This document shows, piece after piece, positions 1 to 6,787 of a stretch of DNA of 21,334 nucleotides; position 1 is the stretch's first letter, and each line of letters starts with the position of its first letter. The stretch covers positions 1 through 21,334 of the forward strand of contig JAQTNV010000058.1 of assembly GCA_028713675.1 (NCBI GenBank), given 5' to 3'. Position numbers and translations under genes: made by a program. The stretch is from a bacterium (GTDB taxonomy: Bacteria > Desulfobacterota > JAPLJL01). The notes beneath the pieces were generated by a model that saw nothing but the letters and a program-made list of their open reading frames with translations, ran no database searches and was not told the DNA's origin.

Positions 1-74
1 AGGGCCAGCAGGTGGAATTCGAAGCTACCCAGGGTCCGAAGGGTTGGCAAGCCACGAAGGTAGTTAAATTATAG
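1..74 (+). CDS. Cold-shock protein (CspA family), C-terminal fragment
   Basis: Only the last 23 codons are in the window. They start in frame at base 3 and end with TAG at 72-74. The translated tail, GQQVEFEATQGPKGWQATKV followed by VKL, matches the end of the CspA-type OB-fold, where the last strand typically reads VEFxxxxGxKGxQAxxV. These are small cytoplasmic single-stranded nucleic-acid binding proteins of about 65-70 residues that melt RNA structure. Roughly two thirds of the gene, including the RNP1 and RNP2 motifs, lies upstream of the window. A strong intrinsic terminator follows 29 bases after the stop, so the gene probably ends its transcription unit here. Confidence 0.85.
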   Translation, partial: GQQVEFEATQGPKGWQATKVVKL

Positions 75-103
75 CGATAAGAAGTTGTAATTTGACACCG
101 AAT

Positions 104-138
104 AAGCCCCGAAGCCGGAAACGGCTCCGGGGCTTTTA
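104..138 (+). terminator. Rho-independent terminator of the cold-shock gene
   Basis: The left arm AAGCCCCGAAGCCG (104-117), a GAAA tetraloop (118-121) and the right arm CGGCTCCGGGGCTT (122-135) pair at 13 of 14 positions. A short T run and AT-rich sequence follow. The GNRA loop, long GC stem and position 29 bases after the stop codon make this a convincing intrinsic terminator. Confidence 0.9.
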
Positions 139-162
139 ATTCTTCTTGGAAATAATTGTCCA

Positions 163-325
163 ATCCTCCCAGGCAGGTCTTGCTCCCAAAACAATTCGAT
201 TTAACCGCAAAAGCCGCCGGCCGCCCCGGAAGGGGCTGGCCTTTAGCATGAGATTGCCATTCTGGATCGAAAGAGAAGGATTTTGGAAAAGATGTTTTGG
301 TTCCCTTCGACCTGCCTGGGAGGAT
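163..325. repeat. MITE-like element with 17-bp inverted termini
   Basis: ATCCTCCCAGGCAGGTC at 163-179 is the exact reverse complement of 309-325, enclosing 129 bases. Similarity continues weakly inward, with CAAAACA near 187-193 on both sides after a short offset, and outward in AT-rich flanks. A second hairpin lies inside: GGCC-GCCCC, loop GGAA, GGGGC-T-GGCC at 219-241. No convincing gene is present in 139-396. This looks like a small non-autonomous palindromic element, but no target-site duplication is clear and no second copy exists in the window. Confidence 0.5.
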
Positions 326-423
326 GACCAAATTGATATTGACAGTATTTTCCTGTTTCAGCTTTTAGAATAATATTACTGACGTTAAAATATTCCGTGA
401 AAATTTCACGCGGGATCAGTCCG

Positions 424-1485
424 ATGAGAATGAAAGTGATTTTTGGGATGATCGGAGGCATGGCGATCTTATCTTTGGTCATGAGTGCGGGCGGAGGCGC
501 GGCTCCCGGATCCTCCGGGGAGGGGATCGAGCCGGCCCGTCATGAGGGCCGGAGGTTTTACAACGAAGACCCGGACGCCCTGCCGGGATTTTTCGGCATG
601 CTGAAATGGGCCCTCGGCCGCCATCCCGGTTCCTGGCATTCGTATCGCGACCTTCCCCCCGGTCCCCCTCCCCCGCGGAAGGTCGGGCCGGGCGAACTGC
701 GGGTGACCTTCATCAACCATTCCACGGTGCTCATCCAGATGGACGGGCTCAATATTCTCACCGATCCCGTTTATTCCCGGCGGGCGGGCCCGGTGACCTG
801 GGCGGGGATGGAGCGGGTCCGGCCCCCCGGGATCCGGTTCGAGGATCTCCCCCCCATCCAGGTAATCCTCCTGAGCCACAATCATTACGATCACATGGAC
901 ATGCCCACCCTGGTCCGGCTCAACCAGAGGGATCAGCCCCTGGTCCTCACCGGTCTCGGCAACTCGAAGTATCTCTCCGCGGAGGGCATCCGGGACGCGC
1001 GGGAATTCGACTGGGGCCAGGGGATGGCCCTGAGCGATTCCGTCCGGGCCACCTTTGTGCCCGCCCAGCATTTTTCCATGCGGAAGGTTTACGACCGGGA
1101 TACCGCCCTCTGGGGAGGTTTTGTGCTCGAGGGCCGGGGGACGCGGGTTTACTTTGCCGGGGATACCGGCTGGGGTCCGCACCTGGAAGAGATCCATTCC
1201 CGCTTCGGGGATTTCACCCTGGCGATCCTGCCCATCGGGGCCTTCAAGCCCGAATGGTTCATGGGTCCGGCGCATATGTCCCCGCGGGACGCGGCCCGTG
1301 CCCACGTACTCCTGAAAGCCCGGGTTTCCGTCCCGATCCATTACGGGACCTTTCAGCTCGCGGATGACGGGGAGGACGAAACCCCGGAGGAGATGCGGAA
1401 AGCGATGAAAGCGGCGGGCCTTTCCGATCAGGAATTCCGGATCCTGGAGTTTGGGGAAGGACGGGACGTACCAATTGTAGATTGA
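424..1485 (+). CDS. Exported metallo-beta-lactamase-fold hydrolase, NAPE-PLD/UlaG-like
   Basis: A Zn-dependent hydrolase of the Lactamase_B_2 group, which includes NAPE-PLD-like phospholipases and UlaG-type lactonases. The zinc ligand motif SHNHYDH lies near 874-894. The further ligands are in VPAQH, GDTGWG and PIHYGTF, all in the expected order. The N-terminus carries a hydrophobic signal (MKVIFGMIGGMAILSLVMSA), so the enzyme is probably periplasmic or membrane-tethered. The frame is open from GTG 397, but that codon has no ribosome site. ATG 424 has a weak GGGA eight bases upstream and gives a cleaner signal peptide, so it is preferred. A perfect TTGACA at 339-344 lacks a well-spaced -10 box. 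The last codons (VPIVD) overlap a period-7 repeat array. The substrate cannot be told from sequence. Confidence 0.85.
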   Translation: MRMKVIFGMIGGMAILSLVMSAGGGAAPGSSGEGIEPARHEGRRFYNEDPDALPGFFGMLKWALGRHPGSWHSYRDLPPGPPPPRKVGPGELRVTFINHSTVLIQMDGLNILTDPVYSRRAGPVTWAGMERVRPPGIRFEDLPPIQVILLSHNHYDHMDMPTLVRLNQRDQPLVLTGLGNSKYLSAEGIRDAREFDWGQGMALSDSVRATFVPAQHFSMRKVYDRDTALWGGFVLEGRGTRVYFAGDTGWGPHLEEIHSRFGDFTLAILPIGAFKPEWFMGPAHMSPRDAARAHVLLKARVSVPIHYGTFQLADDGEDETPEEMRKAMKAAGLSDQEFRILEFGEGRDVPIVD

Positions 1486-1610
1486 CGAATTACGATTGTT
1501 GAATGAATACCAAAGAAACAAGAAAAATCAGTGAAAGGGAATTTACGAATGACGATTGTAGATTGAAAACCAAATTAATCGTCAATCGTCAATCTAAAAT
1601 CGTCAATTGC
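1471..1610. repeat. Degenerate heptamer array with inverted arms after the hydrolase gene
   Basis: Units such as AATCGTC AATCGTC AATCTAA AATCGTC (about 1578-1605) repeat with a 7-base period. The upstream half carries reverse-complement units such as TGACGAT TGTAGAT. TGACGATTGTAGATTGA (1550-1566) pairs at 16 of 17 positions with 1589-1605 to make a hairpin with a 22-base loop. A related block, AATTGTAGATTGACGAATTA, begins at 1473 inside the end of the hydrolase gene. It may act as a transcription terminator. Confidence 0.75.
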
Positions 1611-1626
1611 CGGACAACCCGGGTAG

Positions 1627-2778
1627 ATGAGCGAAACTAAAACAACTATGGCCATTCCGAGGAGAAAATTTGGTCATTCGGGACCGGAGCTCACCATCCT
1701 GGGCTTCGGGGCCATGCGCCTGCCCGGTTTCCGCACCGGGGATTTCGACACGCACATGGAAGGGGCGGTCAAACTCCTGCGCCGGGGGATCGAGCTCGGG
1801 ATCAATTACATCGATACCGCCCAGCTTTACGATGCCGGCCACTCCGAGATCGCGGTCGGCCGCGCGATCCGGGAGGCGCGGGACCGGGTTTTCATTTCCA
1901 CCAAGATCCTGCCCAACCTGGTTTCCAGCGCGGATCATTTCCAGAGCCTGTTCGAGGAAAGCTGCGAGCGCCTGCAGACCCGGAGGATCGACATCTTTTA
2001 TTTCCACGGTCTTTACTGGAAGCAGTTCCGGGGCCAGTTCGCGGAGATGGGTTTGTTAAAAGCCGCGGAAAAGCTTCGCGCCGGGGGCCGGATCGGCCTC
2101 CTGGGCTTTTCCAGCCACGACCGGCCGGAAAACATCGGCCGCCTGATCGACACCGGCGCCTTCGACGGAATGCTGGTGCAGTATAACCTGGTGGACGAGG
2201 TCAACGCGGGGGTCATCTCCCGGGCGGGGGAAAAGGGGATGGGGGTAACGCTCATGGGCCCGGTGGGCGGCGGGCGGATGGCCGGCACCGGGCCCGACTT
2301 CACCCGCCTGGTGCCGCCGGAATTCGGGGACGCCCCGGCCCTGGCCCTGAAATTCGTGTGGTCGAACCCGGATGTCACCTGCGCCCTTTCGGGGATGGAA
2401 TCCGAATCCGTTCTGGAAGCCAATGTGCGGTCGGCGAAGAATTATGCGCCCCTGACCTCGGCCGGCCGGGCCGAAGTGGCCGTGCTCCAGAAGAAACTGG
2501 AAAAACTGAGGGAGATTTACTGCAGCGGCTGCGGCTACTGCCTGCCCTGCCCGGAGAAGGTCAACATCCCGGGGATTTTCAATCTTCTCATCTGCCACCA
2601 GGTCCTGGGGGCGGAAAGATACGCGCGGGACATGTATCGCCTGATTGGGGTGCTTCCGATCATCCCCGGAAGCGACGCCTCGGCCTGTATCGAGTGCGGC
2701 CAGTGCGAGGACAAGTGCCCGCAGAAGATACACATTATTGACCAGCTGAAGCGCTCACACGAACTGCTGGGCAAATAA
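1627..2778 (+). CDS. Aldo/keto reductase with C-terminal 2x[4Fe-4S] ferredoxin domain
   Basis: Residues 8 to about 280 form an AKR (beta/alpha)8 barrel. The catalytic tetrad positions can be seen: Asp and Tyr in IDTAQLYDAG, Lys in ISTKIL, and His in IDIFYFHG. From residue 299 there are two CxxCxxCxxxCP motifs (CSGCGYCLPCP and CIECGQCEDKCP), each able to bind one [4Fe-4S] cluster. This architecture is common in anaerobes and is annotated as Fe-S aldo/keto reductase. The physiological substrate is generally unknown, and the clusters probably feed electrons to or from a partner protein. Length (383) is normal for the fused family. Family members often start near the second Met (1648, MAIPRRKFG). 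Neither start has a good ribosome site, so the true N-terminus is uncertain by seven residues. Confidence 0.92.
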   Translation: MSETKTTMAIPRRKFGHSGPELTILGFGAMRLPGFRTGDFDTHMEGAVKLLRRGIELGINYIDTAQLYDAGHSEIAVGRAIREARDRVFISTKILPNLVSSADHFQSLFEESCERLQTRRIDIFYFHGLYWKQFRGQFAEMGLLKAAEKLRAGGRIGLLGFSSHDRPENIGRLIDTGAFDGMLVQYNLVDEVNAGVISRAGEKGMGVTLMGPVGGGRMAGTGPDFTRLVPPEFGDAPALALKFVWSNPDVTCALSGMESESVLEANVRSAKNYAPLTSAGRAEVAVLQKKLEKLREIYCSGCGYCLPCPEKVNIPGIFNLLICHQVLGAERYARDMYRLIGVLPIIPGSDASACIECGQCEDKCPQKIHIIDQLKRSHELLGK

Positions 2779-2792
2779 TAAAGAAGGTGATG

Positions 2793-2844
2793 GGTTTTAG
2801 GTTATGGGTGTTAGGTATAAACCTATCACCTATGACCTAATACC
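2793..2844. terminator. Heptamer-array hairpin between convergent genes
   Basis: The left arm 2793-2816 and right arm 2821-2844 pair at 20 of 24 positions, or 22 of 24 counting G-U, around an ATAA loop. The right side is a period-7 array (ACCTATC ACCTATG ACCTAAT ACCTATG). It sits between the 3' ends of the reductase (2778) and the minus-strand gene ending at 2881, where a bidirectional terminator is expected. There is no clear T tract, so termination is inferred from position and structure. Confidence 0.55.
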
Positions 2845-2880
2845 TATGACCTGTTCTGTCGGCGTCTGCCGGACTCCAGA

Positions 2881-3462
2881 TTACTGTCTGGTTTCCAGGA
2901 GGGAATCGAAAAACGGCTTGGGCAGGTTGACCGATCCGATGTAGATGATTTTTTTATTGGGCAGGTCGTAAAGCTCCATTAACGGAACCGGGGTGAAATT
3001 GTGATCCTTCAGGTAGCTGAAGAACTTGGGATAGACCTTGAAGATGCCGACAAAAATAGAGGGATGGCCACGGTACGGGAAGGAAGCTACCACGCTTTTG
3101 GAAACCGGGTAGGATTTGATGTTGTATTTGGCCTGTAAACCCTGGATTTTACTCGTGTCTTTTTCTTCCAGGATGCATCCGACCAGGCTCCGAAGCTTGT
3201 CTTTCGCCACTTCCTGGGGATTGTCGTAATAGAGACCGAACCCCCGGGAGGTCTCGATGGATTCCTTCTTTTTCAACTCTTCAGAGAGTTTGGTCATGAC
3301 CGGGCCGACGTTTTTATAATCCCCGATGTATTTTTCGTAGACCAGCCAGTAAGGCCCGGTTTCCTGTTCGGAGATCGTGACCTTGGCGAACATCCCGTAA
3401 TAAGTGAGAACCGAAATCAAAATGACGAATAATACCCCGATCAAGCCTAAAACATACTTCAT
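2881..3462 (-). CDS. Membrane-anchored GyrI-like domain protein, TEX264-like
   Basis: A 193-residue protein. The N-terminal hydrophobic helix (about residues 3-25, LGLIGVLFVILISVLTYYG) is an uncleaved anchor. It is followed by a GyrI-like/SHS2 small-molecule-binding fold seen in SOUL and AraC effector domains. The segment YYDNPQEV, DKLRSLVGCILEE, then SFPYRG and a late PLMELYD resembles, from memory, human TEX264, which has the same order of N-terminal anchor and GyrI-like domain. Translation is well supported by GGAAGGGGG just upstream of the ATG. The gene follows a nitroreductase by 42 bases on the same strand and is probably in one operon with it. The ligand is unknown. The domain call is firm; the TEX264 relationship should be tested by profile search. 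Confidence 0.8.
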   Translation of the reverse strand: MKYVLGLIGVLFVILISVLTYYGMFAKVTISEQETGPYWLVYEKYIGDYKNVGPVMTKLSEELKKKESIETSRGFGLYYDNPQEVAKDKLRSLVGCILEEKDTSKIQGLQAKYNIKSYPVSKSVVASFPYRGHPSIFVGIFKVYPKFFSYLKDHNFTPVPLMELYDLPNKKIIYIGSVNLPKPFFDSLLETRQ

Positions 3463-3504
3463 TAAACCCCCTTCCGGTTGAAACTATCTCTTGCTCCGAT
3501 CCCG

Positions 3505-4056
3505 TCATCCTTTTTCGGCACAGGGCTCGCGGTAGAAATTAAAGCTTACTTTATCATATTTGAGGTTTGATTTTAAATGGGGGGAGTTTTTCCGCTTCGG
3601 GTATCCCACCGCGATGATCGCTTCCACTTGGAGGTGGGCGGGGATCCGGAGGAGTCGGGCAATGTAGTCCCGGGCGGATTGATTTTCATCATGGGACCGC
3701 TGCCGGATCTGGATCCAGCAGGCCCCGAGGCCCAGGGCTTCCGCCGCCAGCCATACATATAAGGAAGCGATGGAAGCGTCTTCCACCCAGACGTCGGACG
3801 TGGCGGGATTAGCGCAGGCGACCAGCCCCAGGGGGGCCCCGGCCAGGAAATCAGCCCCGTGCGGTTTCGACCCCGACAGCTTTTGCAGGAGTTCCCGGTC
3901 GGTGACCACGATGAATTCCCAGGGATCCAGGCCGCGGGAAGAGGGGGCGCGCAGGGCGGCTTCCACGAGCAGGTCGATTTTTTCCGGCTCGACCGGCTTC
4001 TTCAGGAATTCCCGGACGCTTCTCCGCTTCCGGATCACACCCATGAATGTCGTCAT
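3505..4056 (-). CDS. Nitroreductase family protein (FMN-dependent)
   Basis: The 183-residue product has the N-terminal RRSVREF motif that contacts FMN phosphate, the ALRAPSSRGLDPWEFIVV stretch typical of the family, an AEALGLGACWIQ helix, and the C-terminal EAIIAVGYPKR strand. Such proteins are usually homodimeric flavoproteins that reduce nitro compounds, quinones or other electrophiles with NAD(P)H. The natural substrate cannot be read from sequence. The start at 4056 (MTTFMGVIRKRRS) has no clear ribosome site, and the second Met at 4044 is possible. The downstream TEX264-like gene lies 42 bases away on the same strand. The 5' side faces a long block of repeats (4066-4327), so its promoter must lie in or beyond them. 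Confidence 0.9.
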   Translation of the reverse strand: MTTFMGVIRKRRSVREFLKKPVEPEKIDLLVEAALRAPSSRGLDPWEFIVVTDRELLQKLSGSKPHGADFLAGAPLGLVACANPATSDVWVEDASIASLYVWLAAEALGLGACWIQIRQRSHDENQSARDYIARLLRIPAHLQVEAIIAVGYPKRKNSPHLKSNLKYDKVSFNFYREPCAEKG

Positions 4057-4065
4057 GGTGATAAA

Positions 4066-4327
4066 GGTAGACGGTAGATGGTAGACGGTAGACGGGGAAC
4101 CGCGGGATAGACAAGAGGCAAGAGCTTAGAGCCGAGAGTTAAGAAACAAGAATAAGGGCGAGATCCTTCGCTGCTGCTCAGGATGACACAAAGAAATTTG
4201 CTCATGGGATTTTTCTTGTCTTCGATCTTTTCTCTATTTACTGCTTACCTCTTACTCCTCACCCCTCACGTCTCACGTCTTGTCTCTTGCTTATGACGGC
4301 GGTCCGCGGTCCGTGGTCGGCGGTCGT
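4066..4327. repeat. Composite heptamer-array element with roughly inverted halves
   Basis: The 276-base gap between two minus-strand genes is filled with period-7 arrays. 4066-4093 is four GGTAGAC-type units. 4109-4157 is about seven AGNNNAG units. 4238-4293 is eight TTACNNC/TCACGTC units. 4301-4327 is GGTCCGC GGTCCGT GGTCGGC GGTCG. The purine-rich left arrays and pyrimidine-rich right arrays are loosely reverse complementary, giving the region an inverted layout. Its centre (about 4161-4188, ATCCTTCGCTGC...CAGGATGACA) resembles a short palindromic intergenic element that recurs in many environmental bacterial genomes. A T8 run follows at 4326-4333. No gene is visible here. Confidence 0.75.
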
Positions 4328-4332
4328 TTTTT

Positions 4333-4527
4333 TTATTTGGCCGCGCTGGCTTTCCGCCCGTAGACCTTTTCATAGGCCTTGCAGAAGGGGCAGATCCTTT
4401 CGTCGATTTCCTTGACGAACCAGAAAAAGAAGCCTTTTTGCTTGACCCGGGCTTTCTTGCAGACGTAGCACTCCACGCATTTCTGCGCCATTTTTCTGTC
4501 TCTTTCGGTGATGGTTGCTTCGACCAT
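4333..4527 (-). CDS. Small Cys-rich (zinc-ribbon-like) protein
   Basis: A 64-residue protein with CVECYVC near residues 17-23 and CPFC near residues 46-49. This is a CxxC plus CxxC arrangement able to bind one zinc or a small Fe-S cluster. Between them is an aromatic stretch, KGFFFWFVKEIDERI. Reality of the gene is supported by a strong Shine-Dalgarno, AAAGGAGG (complement of 4538-4545), about ten bases before the ATG. It lies 78 bases downstream of the TRAP binding-protein gene on the same strand and may be co-transcribed with it. No named family is recognised. The function is unknown; a role in metal binding or protein contact is only inference. Confidence 0.75.
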   Translation of the reverse strand: MVEATITERDRKMAQKCVECYVCKKARVKQKGFFFWFVKEIDERICPFCKAYEKVYGRKASAAK

Positions 4528-4605
4528 GATCAGATTCCTCCTTTGGTGCCGCCTATTTTACAACAGAAAATGGAAATTTCGAGAAGGAAAACCGGATTCG
4601 CGGGA

Positions 4606-5658
4606 CTATGGTGTCTTGCGGTATTCGTTGAGGGCGTTGAGTACGCCGGTCAGGAGCCAGGACGGGTAAAGTTTGTCGATCTGTTCCTGGTAAATGGGGT
4701 AGGTTTTATCCTTGATGGCCTGGACTGTTTTCTCATCGAGCTTGATTATCTTCATCCCGTGGGAGCCGAAAGCCTGAAAGGCTTTTTCATTGTCCGACCG
4801 GATGATATTTTTCAAGGGGGGCAGGTAGAGATTCCAGGCTTCCTGGATGACCTGCTGGAATTGCGGGGGCAGGCTGGAGAGGAACTTCTTGTCCATCACG
4901 ATGGCCGCCGGCGCGTAGGAAAAGGGCAGGTCGATCAGGTATTTCGACTTGACATACCATTGCATGGCCGCGGCGGCGTAAAGCGGGCTGTAGAAAGCAT
5001 CGAGCTGCCCGGCCTGGATGGCATCGTAAAGCTTGGGGAAACCGACGGTAAAGAGGGGGCACCCCAGGGCCTGGTTGGTCTCGATGTTGACGGGGTCGGA
5101 TTTCCAGGCCCACATCCTGGAGTTCCTGAAGTCGTTGATGGTTTCCACCGGTTTCTGGGTGAACCAGTAGTGGCGCCCGGCTTCCAGCCAGCCGGACAGA
5201 ACGAAGCCCTGCTCCCCGAAAAGCTTCTGGAAGCGGGGGTTGAGCTTATCGAGAACATAGTCGATCTCGTTGTAATCCCGGAAAAGGAAAGGCAGGCCCA
5301 GGATCTGGGTTTCCGGAACCATTTTGGCCAGCCCGCCGGAGGTGAACCCGCCCCCCTGGAGGTAGCCGAGCCGGATCTTGAGAAACACGTCCGGTTCGTC
5401 GCCCATGATCCCCCCCAGGTACCAGACGACCCTGACCTTGCCGCCGGTTTTCTCCTCGACGTATTTCCGGAAATTGAACCCGGTGTCCGACCAGCTGGTT
5501 CCCTCGGGGGCGACTGCCGCCAGCTTGATGGTGAACTGGGCTTCGGAATTCGGGGCCTCGGACGCGGAGGCGGATCGGTAAGCCAGGCAGAAAACCGCCG
5601 GGACCGCGATCAGGAGGGATGTCAGCCAGGGTCGGGTGAAGACGGATGCTTTCATCAT
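4606..5658 (-). CDS. TRAP transporter substrate-binding protein, DctP family
   Basis: A 350-residue periplasmic binding protein. It has an N-terminal signal peptide (LLIAVPAVFCLAY... with SASA cleavage region near residue 33). The DctP fold follows, with landmarks IKLAAVAPEGTSW, GGKVRVVWYLGG, MGDEPDVFLKIRLGYLQGG, and LPFLFRDYNEIDYV. The binding-site Arg is probably the one in NSRMWAWKSDP. These proteins capture organic acids and related solutes for a DctQ-DctM sodium symporter. No membrane subunit is encoded next to it, so it is an orphan that must pair with permeases elsewhere. The ATG at 5658 is followed directly by a second ATG. No good ribosome site is adjacent; the leader contains a small AACGC-GCGA-GCGTT hairpin. 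A good promoter lies 47-76 bases upstream. Confidence 0.92.
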   Translation of the reverse strand: MMKASVFTRPWLTSLLIAVPAVFCLAYRSASASEAPNSEAQFTIKLAAVAPEGTSWSDTGFNFRKYVEEKTGGKVRVVWYLGGIMGDEPDVFLKIRLGYLQGGGFTSGGLAKMVPETQILGLPFLFRDYNEIDYVLDKLNPRFQKLFGEQGFVLSGWLEAGRHYWFTQKPVETINDFRNSRMWAWKSDPVNIETNQALGCPLFTVGFPKLYDAIQAGQLDAFYSPLYAAAAMQWYVKSKYLIDLPFSYAPAAIVMDKKFLSSLPPQFQQVIQEAWNLYLPPLKNIIRSDNEKAFQAFGSHGMKIIKLDEKTVQAIKDKTYPIYQEQIDKLYPSWLLTGVLNALNEYRKTP

Positions 5659-5704
5659 TAATTAATAAAAACGCGCGAGCGTTTTTTCCTCTTTCCCTAA
5701 GTTA

Positions 5705-5734
5705 ATTCTAGTCGAGTATTGTTCGGATTGTAAA
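5705..5734 (-). promoter_or_regulatory. Sigma-70-type promoter for the TRAP binding-protein gene
   Basis: Read on the minus strand, TTTACA (complement of 5729-5734), an 18-base spacer and TAGAAT (complement of 5705-5710) each match consensus at five of six positions. Transcription would start near 5698, giving a leader of about 40 bases before the ATG. Confidence 0.6.
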
Positions 5735-5848
5735 TGATTAAAGAAGGCCGAAATCTGGCGGATGGTTCGTTAAAACCGATAATTCCGATTGTGATAATTT
5801 CATCCTTCCGCCAACCCGTGATATTATCTTGAACCAGCGGTCCGGATA

Positions 5849-5886
5849 TTCAAAATCTGTTTTCTGTCCTTATAATGTAAAGGACA
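5849..5886 (+). promoter_or_regulatory. Promoter with palindromic operator over the -10 box (receiver-PilZ gene)
   Basis: A perfect TATAAT sits at 5871-5876 with a weak -35 TTCAAA (5849-5854) 16 bases upstream. The -10 is embedded in an inverted repeat, TGTCCTT (5865-5871), eight bases, AAGGACA (5880-5886), whose arms match exactly. The weak -35 and the palindrome across the -10 suggest control by a DNA-binding regulator. The leader to the TTG start would be about 64 bases. Confidence 0.5.
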
Positions 5887-5946
5887 TGTGCCGGGGGAGA
5901 AAGGCGTAACCCGGGTGAAAGTTTTCAGCCGGAGAGGGGGGATAGC

Positions 5947-6645
5947 TTGATTCCTGCGAAAATCACCAAGGTCCTGCTGGTGGATGACACCAAGTTGTAT
6001 TTGGATCTGGAGAGGTCGTTTTTCACCCGCCAGGATTGCAAGGTTTTTACCGCCACCTCCGGGCTCAAGGCGCTGGAGATCGTCCAGAAAGAAAGCCCCC
6101 ACCTGGTGATGCTGGATCTTTATCTCCCGGAGATGGACGGGTTCCGGGTGCTGGAGAAGGTCCGCGAAAACAAGGGGATCAAGCTGGTCGCGATCGGCCT
6201 GCGGGACCAGGAGGAGGACGGCCGGATCTGCCGGAAGATGGGGGTGGACGAATTCCTGGTCCGGCCGGTCACTAAAAACGACCTGATCGGGACCGCCTCC
6301 AAGCTCCTCGGCATGCCTCTCCGGGTCGATGCCCGCGTCCAGGTGGAGATCGAGGTTTTCGCGGACCAGAAAAAGGAAAAATATTTCGGGAAGTCCCGCG
6401 ACATCAGCGCCGGGGGCACCTACGTCAGATCGGAAAAGGAAATCAAGCCGGGCTCCCAGGCCCTGCTTTCCTTTTCTTTACCCGGCTGGGCGGATATTTT
6501 TTCGGTGGAGAGCCGGTGCCTGCGGGTGGATAAGATTCCCCGGGAGGGGAACCCCCTTTTCGGTCTGGCCTTCCAGTTTGTCGAGATGGGTTCCTTCGAG
6601 CGGGAAAAGATCGAGGTCTTCGTCAACCAGAAGATCGGCAATTAA
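5947..6645 (+). CDS. Response-regulator receiver domain fused to PilZ domain
   Basis: Residues 7-120 are a receiver domain: the acidic pair in LLVDDT, phospho-acceptor Asp in LVMLDLYLPEMDG. Residues 125-230 are a PilZ domain with the c-di-GMP signature: RVDAR as RxxxR and DISAGG as DxSxxG. It probably links a phosphorelay or its own receiver state to c-di-GMP sensing. The receiver is atypical. The conserved Lys of the KP motif is Arg (LVRPVT), and the Thr/Ser switch region reads VAIGLRD. The start is TTG 5947, chosen because GGAGAGGGGG ends six bases upstream. No histidine kinase gene is nearby. A pilus locus lies in the same window, 12 kb away; PilZ proteins often act on pili or motility, but a link here is inference. 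Confidence 0.9.
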   Translation: MIPAKITKVLLVDDTKLYLDLERSFFTRQDCKVFTATSGLKALEIVQKESPHLVMLDLYLPEMDGFRVLEKVRENKGIKLVAIGLRDQEEDGRICRKMGVDEFLVRPVTKNDLIGTASKLLGMPLRVDARVQVEIEVFADQKKEKYFGKSRDISAGGTYVRSEKEIKPGSQALLSFSLPGWADIFSVESRCLRVDKIPREGNPLFGLAFQFVEMGSFEREKIEVFVNQKIGN

Positions 6646-6698
6646 CAACTTTCCCTCCGGTTGTTTTTCAACCTTTTTAATATTTTTTTCTTGGTAGC

Positions 6699-6716
6699 CG
6701 CAACCTTCAGGTTGCG
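6699..6716. repeat. Short palindromic element / possible terminator
   Basis: CGCAACC (6699-6705), loop TTCA, GGTTGCG (6710-6716) form a perfect 7-bp stem followed by TTTGTCTTT. It lies 53 bases after the receiver-PilZ stop, so it could terminate that transcript. The longer context GTAGCCGCAACCTTCAGGTTGCG resembles, from memory, a palindromic intergenic sequence widespread in environmental bacterial genomes. Confidence 0.5.
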
Positions 6717-6787
6717 TTTGTCTTTGCAGGTTACCCACTTTTCGTTTATGCGGGATAAGCATTGTTTTCCAACTGGGAGGTGCTGAT

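Noticed and set aside
146-373. 75-codon plus-strand frame after the cold-shock gene
   Set aside because: It coincides with the inverted-repeat element, lacks a ribosome site and looks non-coding.
469-1521. Long open frame (350 codons) antisense to the hydrolase gene
   Set aside because: It has no domain, is rich in Pro/Gly/Arg as expected for a GC-rich shadow frame, and overlaps a well-supported gene.
4438-5661. Open frame of 407 codons antisense to the TRAP binding protein
   Set aside because: It is the mirror of a clear DctP gene and shows no motif or ribosome site.
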